Made by a program: the position numbers and the translations under genes. Below the pieces are notes generated by a model, which saw only the letters and a list, made by a program, of their open reading frames with translations, had not been told where the DNA came from and searched no databases. 64,000 bases of DNA, from positions 107,982,615-108,046,614 of the forward strand of contig NC_134399.1 in NCBI RefSeq assembly GCF_050003625.1, given 5' to 3'. Source of the stretch: Haematobia irritans. Lineage: Eukaryota > Arthropoda > Insecta > Diptera > Muscidae. Below are positions 1-12,206 of the stretch, in pieces (the first letter of the stretch is position 1; every line of letters starts with the position of its first letter).

Positions 1-1387
1 ATTATGAAATATTCGTCTAAAATTCCAGTGTATTTACATTTTTGTGCAAATCGGATAAAAACTACGGTTTCTAGAAGCCCAAGGAGTTAAATCTGGAAAT
101 CGGTCTAAAACATGAGTCGACACACACCATATTCGGCTGATCACAAATAGGTCAGTCCTAGAAACAAGTCCCACAAGTCCTAGAAATAATTTCGGGAGTT
201 AGGTCTATATGGAGGATATACCAAAACATTGACCACCTCTTAATGTTCCTCAAATACCTCTAGAATTCCACTTTCAGACGAATTGGGTGAAAACTACGAA
301 TTCTAGAAGCGCAAGAAGTAAAATCGGGAGATCAGTCTATATAGGGGCTATACTAAAACATGGACCGAAACGGACCATTTTCGACACACCTCTTTATGGT
401 CCTAATATTTCTCTAGATTTCTAATTTCCGGCAAATTGGATAAAAACTACGGATTCTGGAAGAAATAAAGTCGGGAGATCGGTCTATATGGAGGCTACCA
501 AAACATGGACCGATAGGCACCATTTGCGACACACTTATTTGTGATTTTAAAATATCTCTAGATTTCCAATTTCAAGCAATTCGGCTAGAAAATATAGTCT
601 CTAGACGCCCAAGAAGTAAAATCTGGAGATCGGTCTATATGGGGTGATACCAAAAAATGGACCGATACACCTCAATTTCGGCACACCTATTTGTGGCCCC
701 AAAAGATTACCTCTAGATTTCCAATTTCAGGCAAATTGGGTAATAAATACAGTTTATACAAGCCCAAGAAAAAAATCGGGAGATCGGTCTATATGGCGGC
801 TATACCAAAACATGGACCGATACGGACCATTTTCGACACACCTCTTTATGGTCCCAAAATACCTCTACATTTCCAATTTCAAGCAAATCGGATAATAAAT
901 ACAGTTTTTAAAAGCCCAAGAAGTAAAAGCGGGAGTTCGGTCTATATGGAGGCTATACCAAAACATGGTCCGATACACCCCATTTTCGGTATTCCTCTTT
1001 ATGGCCATAGAATACTTCTAGATTTCCAATGTCAAGAATATTGGATAAAAACTACGGTTTCTAGAAGCCGCAGAAGTAAAATCGGGAGATCGGTCAATAT
1101 TTGGGGCTATATCAAAACATGGTCCGATACTGACCATTTTTGGCACACCTTTTAATGGTCCTAGAATACCTCTAGATTTCCAGTATCACGCGAATTGGAT
1201 AAAAACTACGGTCTCTATGAGCTTAAGACCCCAAATCGGGCAATCGGTTTATATGGGAGCTATATCAAAACCTGTACCGATATAGCCCATCTTCGAACTT
1301 GGTCTGCGTGCAGACAACGGACATTCTGTGGCAAATTTCAGGATGACAGCTCCATTATTGGAGACTGTAGCGTGATTACAACAACAT
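1..1387 (+). repeat. HINE-4 monomer array, left arm of a palindrome
   Basis: About nine diverged monomers of roughly 153 bp recur here. Each carries GATCGGTCTATATGG, a CTATACCAAAACATGGACCG block and TCTAGATTTCCAATTTCA. Phrases such as 'gatcggtctatat' recur near 325, 478, 630, 784, 937 and 1090. The monomer is clearly related to those of the other HINE families in the window but is its own subfamily. The last part (about 1255-1387) is the inverse of 1464-1590. Open frames of 83-154 codons run through the array because the period is close to a multiple of three; there is no start context or conserved protein, so they are not annotated as genes. Confidence 0.75.
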
Positions 1388-1463
1388 ATATATATGTATG
1401 TATGTATATTCTTGATCAGGGAGAAATTCTAAGACGATATAACCATGACCGTCTGTTTGTCTG
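1388..1463. repeat. Centre of HINE-4 palindrome
   Basis: This is the spacer between the inverted arms. It contains TATATGTATGTATGTATATT, then CTTGATCAGG and GACCGTCTGTTTGTCTG. That order (TATATTC box, GAGTCGAT-like box, GTCY microsatellite) matches the head of the other HINE copies and resembles the Drosophila DINE-1 head. The palindrome may therefore come from two head-to-head elements. Confidence 0.5.
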
Positions 1464-2280
1464 TTGTAATCACGCTACAGTCTTCAATAATCGTGCAACA
1501 TTTTTGCACAAACTCGTCTTTTGTCTGCAGGCAGGTCAAGTTCAAAGATGGGCTATATCGGTCCAGGTTTTAGTATAGCCCCCATATAGACCAATCTCCC
1601 GATTTTACTTCTTCGACTTCTAGAAACCGTAGTTTTTATCCAATTTACCTGAAATTGGAAATCTAGAAGTGTTTTGGGACCACAAAGAGTTGTGCCAAAA
1701 ATGGTGAGTATCGGTCTATGTTTTGATGTAGCCCCCATATAGACCGATCTCCAGATTTTATTTTTTGGGCTTATAAAAACCGTAGTTTTTATCCAATTTG
1801 CCTGAAATTGGAAATCTAGAAGAATTTAAGTACCATAAAGAGTTGTGCCGAAAACGGTGAGTATTGGTCCATGCTTTAGTATACATCCAGAGAAGGAATA
1901 TGATCCCCCCAAACATGTTTCAAGAGCACCATCTTACTTTTTCACAGGAAGCATGTAACATTTTTGTTACAAAAACGTTCTGTTCTCGTCAAACATAACA
2001 TGCTTGCCGAAATCAGATATATAATTTTTGAGAGCATGACATGGTTGCGACAAACAGGTTACATGTTGCCCGTGAAAAAGTAACATGGTGCTCTTGAAAA
2101 ATGTTTGGGGTGACCATATTCCTTCTCTGCGTGTAGACCGATCTTCCGATTTAACTCCTCGGGTTTCTAGAAACAGTAGTTTCTATCCGATTTGCCTGAA
2201 TTGTGCATATAAAACGTGTATCGGATTTAGTTTTTATTGGTCCATTTAGTAAGGCCTCCTTATAGTCCGATTTCATTCAT
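1464..2280 (-). repeat. HINE-4 monomer array, right (inverted) arm
   Basis: The same monomers as in 1-1387 appear on the opposite strand, with TATAGCCCCCATATAGACCG at about 1574 and 1729. The arm is interrupted by a TIR element at 1888-2129, after which monomer sequence resumes ('gtagaccgatcttccgattt') and then decays by about 2280. Confidence 0.7.
1888..2129. mobile_element. 242-bp TIR MITE (CAGAGAAGGAATATGATC ends), hAT-like
   Basis: The left end reads CAGAGAAGGAATATGATC and the right end is its inverse, GACCATATTCCTTCTCTG. The inverted similarity runs about 55 bp inward, including ATGTTT, AAGAGCACCAT and CTTTTTCAC. There is no coding capacity. CAGAG-type ends suggest the hAT superfamily, but I cannot see a clean 8-bp target duplication (TATACATC on the left, CGTGTAGA on the right). 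It is inserted in a HINE-4 monomer. Confidence 0.75.
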
Positions 2281-2510
2281 TCTACCGGTAAACAGCTGAG
2301 AAATACGCAAAGTACAAAAAATAATTCTTTTTAACATATGTATGGGGATTTTGGGGACTTTTGATACAAATTTTGGGAATGGCATGTTTGGCAAATAAAA
2401 CAATCTTTCCTGAAAATCTCAATAAAAATCGTAATGATATCATAAGTAGTTCAAAAGTTATAAAGATTCCAATTCATATTTTTATTTCCAAAAAAAATTG
2501 TATTTAAAAA
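2281..2510. other. AT-rich stretch without recognised content
   Basis: This is AT-rich sequence with no ORF, no clear repeat boundary and no RNA-like element that I recognise. Confidence 0.5.
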
Positions 2511-3735
2511 CAAGTATATACGGCCGTAAGTTCGGCCAGGCCAGATCTTATGTACCCTCCACCATGGATTGCGTAGAAACTTCTTCTAAAGACTGTCATC
2601 CACAATCGAATTACTTGGGTTGCGGTAACACTTGCCGATGGCAAGGTATCTTAAAACCTCCTAACACCGTCTTCTAAATTTTAACTTAGGCCATACGTGG
2701 TATATAATAAACTAAAAAAAGGCCGATTAAATACGTATATAATTTTTCTATTGAAATAAAATTTTGACAAAATTTTTTATAGAAATAAAATTTAGACAAA
2801 ATTTTCTATAGAAATAAAATTTGGACAAAATTTTCTATAGAAATAAAATGTTGACAAAATTTTCTATTGAAATAAAATTTTGACAAAATTTTTTATAGAC
2901 ATAAAATTTTTTTTTGACAAAATTTTCTATAAAAATAAATTTTTTTGACAAAATTTTCTAAAGAAATAAAATTTTGACAAATTTTTTTATAGAAATAAAA
3001 TCTTGACAAAATTTTTTACTGGAATAAAATTTTCACAAAAGTTTCTAAAAAATAAAATTTTGACAAAATTTTCTATAGGACTAAAATGTTGGTAGATTAT
3101 TTTTTGGCTCGTGTGGCAACCATGATTATGAATCTATTTGAACAATTTTTGTCTGATTGGGGATCGGCTATATGTAACTATAGACCGATCTGGACCAATT
3201 TGGCATAGTTGTTAGCGGCCATATACTAACACCACGTTCCAAATTTTTTGCTCCTCCAAGGGACTCCGGAGGTCAAATCTGGGGAACGGTTTATATGGGG
3301 GGCTATATATAATTATGGACCGATATCGACCTATTTGTGCACGGTAGTTAAAGACCATATACTAACGCCACGTACCAAATTTCAACCGAATCGGATGAAT
3401 TTTACTCTTCCAGGAGGTTCCGGAGGTCAAATCTGGGGATCGATTATATGGGGGCTATATATAATTATGGGCCGATATATAGCAATTTTTGCATGGTAGT
3501 TAGAAATGATATACTAAACCACGTTCCAAATTTCAACCGAATCGAGTGAATTTTGCCCCTCCAAGAGGCTCCGGAGGTCAAATCTGCAGATCGGTTTATA
3601 TGGGGGCTATATATAATTATGGACCGAAATGGACCAATTTTTGCATGGTATACTAACACCATGTACCAAATTTCAACCGGATCGGCTTCTCGAAGAGGCT
3701 CCGTAAGCCAAATCGTATATGGGGGCTATAAAAAA
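2511..3735 (-). mobile_element. HINE-1 element (minus), head lost
   Basis: The right terminus appears inverted: CAAGTATATACGGCCGTAAG, a GGCC palindrome, then TACCCTCCACCATGG. The region with 'ttacttgggttgcggtaaca' follows, then a 29-bp AT module (2735-3090), then about five 153-bp monomers recognisable by GGGGGCTATATATAATTATG. The element fades at about 3735 and the TATACCCTCCACCATAGG head is absent. The ORFs at 3248-3852 are translations of the monomers. Confidence 0.85.
2735..3090. repeat. 29-bp AT minisatellite module in HINE-1
   Basis: About twelve imperfect copies of a 29-bp unit containing CTATAGAAATAAAATTTT and GACAAAATTTT. The CTATAG core lies in the palindrome TTTCTATAGAAA. The module sits at its usual place in HINE-1, between the monomer array and the right end. 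Confidence 0.85.
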
Positions 3736-3889
3736 AAGGTTATAAAAATGTTCTTTGCCCCAAAATGCTTCAATATTCATACATTTCGATTTTTTCGATT
3801 TAACAGAAAGAAAGCTCTTCCAAATACCTTTCCAAGGATATATTATACGTAGACCATTGCTTTGTTAAAAGTGCCAAAAATGTACACTA

Positions 3890-4400
3890 AACCTCACAAA
3901 CTCTGGTAAAATTGAACAATTCTGTGAATGTACGTTTATATGGGGGCTATATCTAACTCTGAACCGGTTTAGACCAAACTTGGTACACTTGACGATACTA
4001 TCTAAAACACTCCGTGTACAAAATTTGAATCAAATCAGAGTAAAATCTTAGCTCCTGGGGCCATATAAGTGCATATCGTGTGTAAGATATATATGGGAGC
4101 TATATCTAAATCTGAACCGATTTCAACTAAATTCGGTGTGCATAGCTAGAATCTTAATTCTACCACCTGTGCAAAGTATCAAGTGAATCGGAGTGAAACT
4201 TTAGTCTCGGAGTGAAAGTTTGGTATCCGGTGGTCATATGAGTCTAACTCGGACGTAGGAACTATATCTAAATCTAAACCGATGTCCATAAAATTTGAAT
4301 ATTTCGCTAATTATATTCCTTGTGCGAAATTTGAAGCAATTCAAAATAAAAGTTTGGCTTCTGGGGCCATACAAATGAAGTAACACCGCATTTGGTCAGT
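3890..4400. repeat. Decayed HINE-2-type monomers
   Basis: Three or more diverged monomers recognised by GGGAGCTATATCTAAATCTG and ACCGATTTCAACTAAATT. No terminus is visible. The 3735-3890 gap holds nothing I recognise. Confidence 0.6.
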
Positions 4401-4404
4401 ATCT

Positions 4405-4500
4405 AATGTGGCGCCTCTTCTTTGGCTCGGAATCAAAAACCAAAATCACTAGTGTACAGATAAAATCTTTGGAACCGTGCTTTTTTTCAGTGTAATTGCA
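4405..4500. mobile_element. MITE-M, 3' end only
   Basis: It carries TTCTTTGGCTCGGAATCAA, then AAATCTTTGGAACCG, and ends TTTTTTTCAGTG. These match the right part of the complete MITE-M copy at 28586-29242. Confidence 0.65.
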
Positions 4501-5954
4501 ATCAAATGGCTATAGATTTAAAATTAGTGATTGTAATGCAAAACAAAAAGTAGAATTTTCGATTTGAGACAAGTCGATATTTGATTTTTCGGAGTATTGC
4601 TAAGTAGACCTTTGTCGTCTCGACATTTTTTAATGGGATAGCTTCTCACTTATCCACTTTTGCAATCGTCGATTTTTTTCAACATTTTCAAAAGCCGATT
4701 GTTAGAAATTGTTGTACACAGAAAAAACTTCCGTTGTTAAACGAATGCTAAAATTAACTTCCATTTATGATAAAAAATTTATTTTGTTTTAGTTAATTTG
4801 TAAAATTGGTAAATGACCTCACGAATAAGTTCAATGCAAACTAAAGCAGAATATACTTTTCCTATACTTCAACAAAAATAGTAAACTGAACTACAGCCTG
4901 GTTAATATGATGTTGATTTGGCACCAATGATATTTTTCTTTACTTTTAGTTCATTTTTCCCCTTATAAGAAGAAAAGTCGATTTTGCGACAAACAAGCTT
5001 TTTGCGGAAAGTCTATGACCATTTTTTTGGAATTTTCAAAATCGACTTTTTATGTTAGTTACACATAAGTAAGTGTTCGCTTACCGACATTCGCTACGGT
5101 AATGCTTACTCTTCTAATCAGAAAATATAGATAATTAATTTCATAGATATGTTTTGATTTATTCCCAATCGTCCGAAAAAATGTTCAATTTTACCTGTAA
5201 ATATTACCAAAACAATTTAATCGGGGGCACTTATCATTCGTACTTAATTTGTATTTTGCTCGCGAATAGTAAAACTTGCATAAATCGTATTATGATTTAT
5301 AATCTCTATTGTTTGTTTAATAACCCTCACCCTCTGAGTGTCGCATGTCGCATGCTAAAGCTATAAAAACAAATATCCACACTTTGAGGTTGATTGATTG
5401 ATAAGGCATATCGGTGAAATTCTGAAGTGGCTTTTTCTACGGTGTGCACGTTTTGTTTTTTTTTTTTTTTTTTTTTTTTGTGAATGATTTAGTGGGCCAA
5501 TTGCACTTCGATAGAATCATCCCGAACAAATAAATTAAAATGCATTGATAAACAAATTTATTATAATTAGGTTATAAGTGTTTTTTATTAAAAAGTATAT
5601 ATAGATGTTTGCTTCAAAAGAAAACTTGAAATGTATTCAAAAGAAATTATTTTAAACCACTTGAAATCTGTTTCAGGCCAAAAGAAACATTTTTCAAAAT
5701 AAATGTTTTCATTTTTCTAGAAAAAGTTAACTGTCATTGTGCAATACTGGCGCTTTTACAACAAATTCATGTTGTACACATTCCTTTAAAGTCATGTTGC
5801 ATCTACTGTCTTCACTCAAATTGGTGGAATCCCTTGTGACACACTAATTGTGAACGGTGAAACTTTGGTGACCCGGTACTTCGTTACCCTCAGAGGGCGA
5901 ACGTACTGCTGAAATAACATTTTGAAACAATATTCAACTATTTTACAACTATTT
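4500..5954. other. Gene-free AT-rich region with poly-T tract
   Basis: I see no supported gene. A run of about 24 T residues lies near 5456-5479. Part of 4720-4960 resembles 10820-10930 (both contain CTTTACTTTTAGTTCA), which points to another dispersed repeat. The ORF at 5154-5366 has no homology I recognise. Confidence 0.5.
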
Positions 5955-6590
5955 TAGAGAATAAAATTTTAAAAAGATTTTGCAGAAAATTTTCTATAGA
6001 AATAAAAATTTGCCAATATTTTGTATAGAAATAAAAATTTTTATAGTTTCTATATAAATTTTTTTTTATAGAAATAGAAGTTTTCCATAGAAATAATTTT
6101 GATCAAAAATCTTGTTTCGGGGGATCAAGTGTGATTCGCTTTTGGGGTTAGTGAATTATCCGAATTTATTCTGATAATTGGTTGATAGTAATCTCCGCTT
6201 CTTTGGCTCGGAATCAATACCAAAATGTTTAAAGTAAAGACAAAATCTTTGGAACCGGACATGCTTTTTTTTCAGTTTAGGTACGGAAAAATTTTGTCTA
6301 AAAACAAAATTTTGCAAACATTTGGTATGGAAATATAACTTTACAAAAAAATGTTTATAGAAATAAAATGTTGTAAACATTTTCTAATGAAATAAAATTT
6401 TGCAAAAACTTTCTATAGAAATAAAAAGTATCAATTTTTTTTTTAATATTTTTAAAAAAATTTGCAAATTTTATTATAGCAATATAATTTTTAAAAATTT
6501 CCCATGGATATAAAAGTTTACAAAAAGGTTCTATAGAAACAAACTTTAACAAACAAAATTTTATAGAAATACAACTTTAGCTTCGGCTGA
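5955..6590. repeat. Degenerate 29-bp AT array
   Basis: Irregular copies of the CTATAGAAATAAAATTTT unit, interrupted at about 6185-6285 by a MITE-M 3' end (CTTCTTTGGCTCGGAATC ... TTTTTTTTCAGT). The Phe/Lys-rich ORFs here are translations of the repeat. Confidence 0.75.
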
Positions 6591-6989
6591 AATAATCTTA
6601 AGTGTTGTAATAGCAAGTCTGGGTAAATTGCATATGCCTGCGGGTGGGATTCCATTCATCTTAACTTTAACATAGAGTCGCCAAAGTTGGCAGATTAGAA
6701 TCTTGATATTTGCATAAAAGTCTTGGCTGACTCTTAACTTCAAACCACAAATGAAGTCCACCTGCTTGTCACAACATCTCAATCCGTTCATTGTAATCGC
6801 CATATAATGCAAAGCTCCTCTTTACGTGTCCTGAAAACCCAAAAAGCCTGGCTTCGACTCTAGACGCATCTAGCAGAGGAAACTCGCTTTCTCCACCTGA
6901 ATTGGATTTAGTCTTACTTTAATTTGTTTACAATTTCGAACCATATACTAAAAAAAAATATTTACCACGTAAAAGATTATGCAACCTAA
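6591..6989. other. No recognised gene
   Basis: This is more balanced in base composition than its flanks. The minus-strand ORF at 6561-6812 has no recognisable domain and starts inside the AT array, so I do not call it a gene. Confidence 0.4.
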
Positions 6990-7576
6990 CCCAGCAAAAA
7001 CTCCTATTACCGGGTATGAGTGCAAGTATGCCTGCGCCAAATTGGTAACAACTTCCTCGTACATATATCAGTAGTAATACTTTTACACGGGCATGACATT
7101 GGAGGAAAGTACTTCCGTGCAAGCATACCAGCAGTCGAAAAATAAGTACTTCTTCGCAAGCATACCAGCTCTCCAAAAATAATATTTGTACCATAAAGAT
7201 ACCCAAAAAGTGCGAACTCACCCCTGTTGTTTTGTTATCTAACACACTATACCACGCTCCACGACATGGATCTATTCAATGATGTTATTTTGTAATATAA
7301 ATTATGTACAATACAACTTTAGAAAAAAAGGTATATTTTATTGGCATTTTTTTTCTGAAATGTAATTTGGTATTACTTTTCGCCACTATTAACGGTGCCC
7401 ACTGTAGAGCCGAACCCGGACCTCAAGATATGATTACCGGTATTAATAGAAAGAATCACTTTTTGCCTACGCAGGTAAGTTATTATTTTTAAATCCCAGG
7501 TAATACTGCAAGTAGTAACTTTTTGATTACCGGTATTACTGAAAGAATCACTAGTGCTTACTCAGTTTTTGCTGGG
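6990..7576. mobile_element. TIR element with CCCAGCAAAAACT ends
   Basis: The left end CCCAGCAAAAACT is matched perfectly by the right end AGTTTTTGCTGGG (13 bp). The interior contains short internal repeats such as GCAAGCATACCAG and ATTACCGG. There is no transposase. A second member of the same end type lies at 9668-10241. Flanks are 'cctaa' and 'aaatg', so the target duplication is unclear here. Confidence 0.8.
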
Positions 7577-8294
7577 AAATGTTAGGACACTCAATTTACA
7601 TAATATTAAGATTTTTTTTAAATAATGAAATTTTAATAAAAAGAAATATAATCTTTGTTCAAACAAACTTGTTTTATAAAATTTAGGACACAAATTTTGG
7701 AAATTTGCGCGTCTCCATTAAAGTTGTATGTCTTTGAACAAAGGCAATTTTTTCATAAAATAAAGCAAAACATTTTTGATTTAAAGATGTCATTCCTAAA
7801 TTAACTGAAATATTGAATATTTAGATATAAGATAAAAGCACTTCAAATATAGACAAAAACTTATTTTTGAGGATTTTGCATCTTTCGTTTAAAGTTGTTT
7901 TGGAATTAAGAAAACCTTCTTTACCTTGAAATTTTATAATTGTTATAATTTGGATTTTTAAACTGGCATTTGCATGTAGGTAAACAGCTTTATAAATATA
8001 GCAGAAAAAGAGAATTTATTGATTGTAGATATAAAGCTACATAGGTTCATAAAAAAGTCTTTATTTTAAAGAAGTCGCATCTTCGGTTCAAATCAATGCC
8101 AAAATCCTTAAGGAAATGTCAAAATCTTTGGATCCAAGTAAACCTTTTTTTTGAGTGCATTCGAACTCGGTTCTAAAAAAATGACCTCGTAATATCTAAC
8201 ATACCGTTTATTAGCAATCACCTAATAATGCAATGCATCTCTGTGCATCCAAAAACTTGGCTCCAACTCCAGACGCTTTTTTGACTTGAATTTT
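7577..8294. mobile_element. Probable diverged MITE-M relative
   Basis: The stretch contains GAAGTCGCATCTTCGGTTCA and AAATCTTTGGATCC and ends with TTTTTTTTGAGTGCA, echoing MITE-M. The left end may be near 7587 (GACACTCAAT). No gene is present. Confidence 0.4.
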
Positions 8295-8397
8295 TATACC
8301 CTTCACCATAGGATGGGGGGTATATTAACTTTGTCATTCCGTTTGTAACACATCGAAATATTGCTCTAAGACCCCATATTTTGGGTCGTGGTGAAAT

Positions 8398-8723
8398 CAT
8401 AGACCAAGAAAATATAGAGACATACTTTGATAGTTCGCCATGATTTTGTTTATTTGCAGTGCGCAGTCATTCCACTCAATTGCGCAGTCAAGTGACTCAA
8501 CGAGAAATACCATACAAATCAGTCAATTTGCATTACAAACAAGGTGTGGATGTATAGAATTTTACATGTTTTTCCAATATTTGGTGTTTCATCAAAAGAA
8601 CAAAGGAAAGAAAACAAAATAAAGCCAAATTAAAACATCACTCAATTGCAGACGAAAAAGAGCCCTCTACAAACTACAGCGCTGTGAATTCACTTGAGAT
8701 GTCTATACCTTCCTTGGTCTATG
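8398..8723. mobile_element. 326-bp TIR element, 7-bp target duplication
   Basis: The ends CATAGACCAAG and TTGGTCTATG are inverted. GTGAAAT is present on both sides (8391-8397 and 8724-8730). Uninterrupted HINE-1 copies read GTCGTGGTGAAATTCTGAGT, which gives the empty site. A 7-8 bp duplication and CA...TG ends fit hAT- or P-like elements. It has no transposase. Confidence 0.88.
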
Positions 8724-9667
8724 GTGAAATTCTGAGTCGATCTAAGCATGTCCGTCCGTCCGCCCGTTTGTTGAAATCACGCTAGCATCCGAACGAAACA
8801 AGCTATCGACTTGAAACTTAGCACAAGTAGTTGTTATTGATGTAGGTCGGATGGTATTGCAAATGGGCCATATCGGTCCACTTTTACGTATAGCCCCCAT
8901 ATAAACGGACCCTCCGATTTGGCTTGCGGAGCCTCTAGCAGAAGAATATTTCATCCGAAATTTGGTACATGGTGTTGATATATGGTCTCTAACAACCATG
9001 CAAAAATTGGTCCCCCACATAAACCGATCCCCAGATTTGGCTTGCGGAGTCTCTAAAAGAAGCAAATTTCATCCAATCCGGTTGAAATTTGGAACATGGT
9101 GTTAGTATATGATCTCTAACAACCGTGCCAGAATTGGTCCATAATTATATATAGCCCCCATATAAACCGTTCTCCATATTTGACCTCGTGCCAGAATTGG
9201 TCCATATCGGTCCATAATAATATATAGCCCCCATATAAATCGTTCTCCAGATTTGACCTCCGGAGCCTCTTGGAGGAGCAAAATTCATCCGATCCGGTTC
9301 AAATGTGAAACATGATGTTGGTATATGGTATCTAACAACCATGCAAAAATTCGTCCATATCGGTCCTTAATTATATATAGCCCCCATATAAACCGATCCC
9401 CAGATTTGGCTTGCAGAGCCTCTAAGAGAAGCAAATTTCATCCGATCCGGCTGAAATTTGGTACATGGTATTGATATATGGTCTCTAAAAACCATGCCAG
9501 AATTGGTCCATAATTATATATAGCCCCCATATAAACTGTTCTCCAGATTTGACCTTCGCAGCCTCTTGGAGGAGCCAAATTCATCCATCCTGTTCAAATG
9601 TGGAACGTGGTGTTAGTATATGGTCTCTAACATCCACGCAAAAATAGTCCATATCGGTCTATAGTTA

Positions 9668-10241
9668 CCCAGCAAAAAACGCGTCGCCAAAAAAGTAGTG
9701 AAAATGTTCTTTTTGGATCCGGAAGTGGTGCAAAATTGGCGCAGAAGCGATGATTTTAACATGGGCTTGTCATGGCGGATGTACACCATTTCAACAGCCG
9801 TTGCACTGAATTTGCATCACTTCTTAAGGTGTGATGCGAATCCAGTGATTTGGATGTGAATAAAGAAATTTTGTGATATTTTGACGAATAAATAATTTTT
9901 AGAATTTTTTATGATTTTTAATGCATTATAACGCTTATCTGGAACGTTTGACATCAAATATTTTCAAAAATTCGCAATTTTTCTAGAAAGAATTTAGTTT
10001 TTTTTCGGAAAAATTTTAATAATTTGCACTATTTTATTAATTTTTAATCTGTTTTTAACCCATTTAAAACAATAAAATTTTAAATTTCCTATTAAAAATA
10101 TGAAAGAAAGAGATTTATAAAAAATTGACTCAAATGAACTTCCTGCGCAGTTAAAATAAAGAACATCTTTGGGAGGACATTTTTGGAAGTGCTTTTAAAG
10201 TTGTGCCCTAAGAAGAACTTCCACTATATATACTTGCTGGG
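9668..10241. mobile_element. 574-bp TIR element (CCCAGCAA), TA target
   Basis: It begins CCCAGCAAAAAACGC and ends TATATACTTGCTGGG, flanked by TA (9666-9667 and 10242-10243). Other HINE-1 copies read through as 'ctatagttatatatagccgatc', the empty site. The interior is AT-rich with no ORF. TA targeting suggests a Tc1/mariner-type mobiliser. It shares its ends, but little interior, with 6990-7576. Confidence 0.85.
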
Positions 10242-10314
10242 TATATATAGCCGATCTCCAATCACACAAAAATTGGTCCATATCGGATCATAATCATGGT
10301 TGCCACTCGAGCCA

Positions 10315-10563
10315 AAAATAATCTATCAAAATTTTATTTCTATAGAAAGTTTTGTCAAAATTTTATTTCTGTAGAAAATTTTGTCAAAATTGTATATCTA
10401 TAGAAAATTTTGTTAAAATTTTATTTCTATAGAAAATTTTGTTAAAATTTCATTTCTATAGAAAATTTTGTCAAAACTTTATTTCTATAGAAAATTTTGT
10501 CCAAATTTTATTTCCACAGAAAATTTTGTTAAAATTTTATTTCTATAGAAAATTTTGTCAAAC
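10315..10563. repeat. 29-bp AT module in HINE-1
   Basis: About eight units of ATTTTATTTCTATAGAAAAT plus TTTGTCAAA, in the orientation usual for plus-strand HINE-1. Confidence 0.85.
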
Positions 10564-10798
10564 TGAATTATATACGTATTTAATCGATCTCTTTTGATAC
10601 ATACCACGTATGGACTTCGATACAATTTAGAAGACAGTGTTAAGAGGTTTTAAGATACCTTGCCATTGGCAAGCGTTACCGCAACTTAAGTAATTCGATT
10701 GTGGATGACAGTGTTTATGTTAGAATAAGTTTCTACGTAATCCATGGTGGAGGGTACATAAGCTTTGGCCTGACCGAACCTACGGCCGTATATACTTG

Positions 10799-11480
10799 TT
10801 TAATTTTAATTGTTTACAATTTCGAACTAAATGTGGGTGTAAAACTCAATGACCACACCATGAAGTACAATGCAAATCAGAAGAAAATTTAGTACGATGT
10901 GGACTTGGTCCCAATGATTTTTTCTTTACTTTTAGTTCAATTTTTCTTTTGTGAAATTAATTTCATGGCAATCCATTTTCCTAGTTTTAACAATGCATTA
11001 TTGTTAAGATCAAAAACTGGAACAAAATTTAGTTTCACACGAGTTTTTTTAAGGGTTTTTCCATAAAGCAGTGTGGGACCATGATTAATGTGTACCGAAA
11101 TAAGATTTTGTAAATAATTTCTTTTTATTAAGGACTTATCATAATCTCCAAAAATACTATTGAGATATTTGCTACATAAATAACCTTGATCCAAAAAATA
11201 TAATAATTTGCAATGATTTATTTTTCAATCAATCAAGTTATTTTTGTATAATGGCCTAAGTTTAACTTTCAAGTGCCTATGACGAAAAAAGAAAATTTTA
11301 GCTCTAGGTCATAATGGACGACTCAGTCTACTCTTCACTTGATTACATATCAATGGTAGATAATCTCAAACGTGTATTAGAGATGTGTACGGGACACAAA
11401 ATTGTCGTGACTCACGAGAAATTTGGTAACAAATGCGTTAGTCATGATCAAGTCAACCTCGTGAGTTTACGCTATAATAC
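10799..11480. other. No recognised gene
   Basis: AT-rich. 10820-10930 resembles 4800-4960. The short ORFs at 10937-11194 and 11314-11499 have no recognised similarity. Confidence 0.4.
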
Positions 11481-11599
11481 TGAATATCTTCGTACGTGAA
11501 TGTAAGTTAAGAAAACAATTTTTTATGAATGTGCATGAATAAAAACGCCCGAAATTTTTCGTGAGGTTAGTGGCAGTCTGATATTTCAGGTCACTTATA

Positions 11600-11850
11600 T
11601 GTTCAGTCCATTGTCATTTCATACTGGTGAACTTTTCTCTGCCGGTTTCCATGATTTGCTCAATAACCTAATTTTGCTCAATGACCTCCATTTTAGCCGT
11701 GTCGGAATGGCGTTTCACATTACGATGAAACCACTTAGAGAAGCTGTGAAACACTCGCAAATATCACCAGCATTAGTGAGAAGGGACAATCCACTACTGA
11801 ATATGTTTTTGGTGTTTGATTGAGACCATGACCGTATTGCATATAAAGAT
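11600..11850 (-). mobile_element. Old, diverged copy of the tRNA-headed SINE
   Basis: In order it carries CAGTCCATTGTCATTTC, GGTGAACTTTTCTCT, GGCGTTTCACATT, GAAACCACTTAGAGAAGCT, ATCACCAGCATTAGTGAG and TTTTTGGTGTTTG. All match the reverse of the SINE at 39663-40012 with many substitutions. The tRNA-like head is lost. Confidence 0.75.
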
Positions 11851-12206
11851 GTGCAAGGGGAAGGCGTACATGCCAATGACAAATGGCAGCCAACGTGCGT
11901 TGGATGTGTGCACGTGACACGAAATTGTTGTGAATCACGAAAAATTTCGAGACTCATGCTGTTAGCAATGGCGTGAGTATGCGTGACCGCGATTAACAAA
12001 CCAAAAGTCATGCGTTAGCGTGAGTTACGAAAATAATTTCTTCGTGAGTGTGCGTGAGTAAGGAATTTCCCAAAAATACGCTCACGAAAAAAATCCCGCC
12101 CACGGGCATAAAACGCTTACGAGATGAATTTTAGTGAGACCTGGCATGTTAAGAGTTTAATAACGCTTTCGTTTTTAATCATGCTCATATTCTGAAACAC
12201 GTACCT

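Larger units (their letters stand above)
8295..10798 (+). mobile_element. HINE-1 element with two nested TIR elements
   Basis: The head reads TATACCCTTCACCATAGGAT, and its own GGGGGGTATA can pair back with it. Then come GTCGTGGTGAAAT, the GTCCGTCCGTCCGCCCG microsatellite (from about 8750), about five 153-bp monomers, a 29-bp module (10315-10563), the CCATGGTGGAGGGTACAT subterminal inverse repeat and the end TACGGCCGTATATACTTG. It is interrupted by TIR elements at 8398-8723 and 9668-10241. Without these two insertions it is about 1.6 kb. Confidence 0.88.

Noticed and set aside
5456..5479. Poly-T tract as a Pol III terminator or retroposed poly-A tail
   Set aside because: No tRNA-like promoter or processed-gene sequence adjoins it. 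It is treated as a simple repeat.
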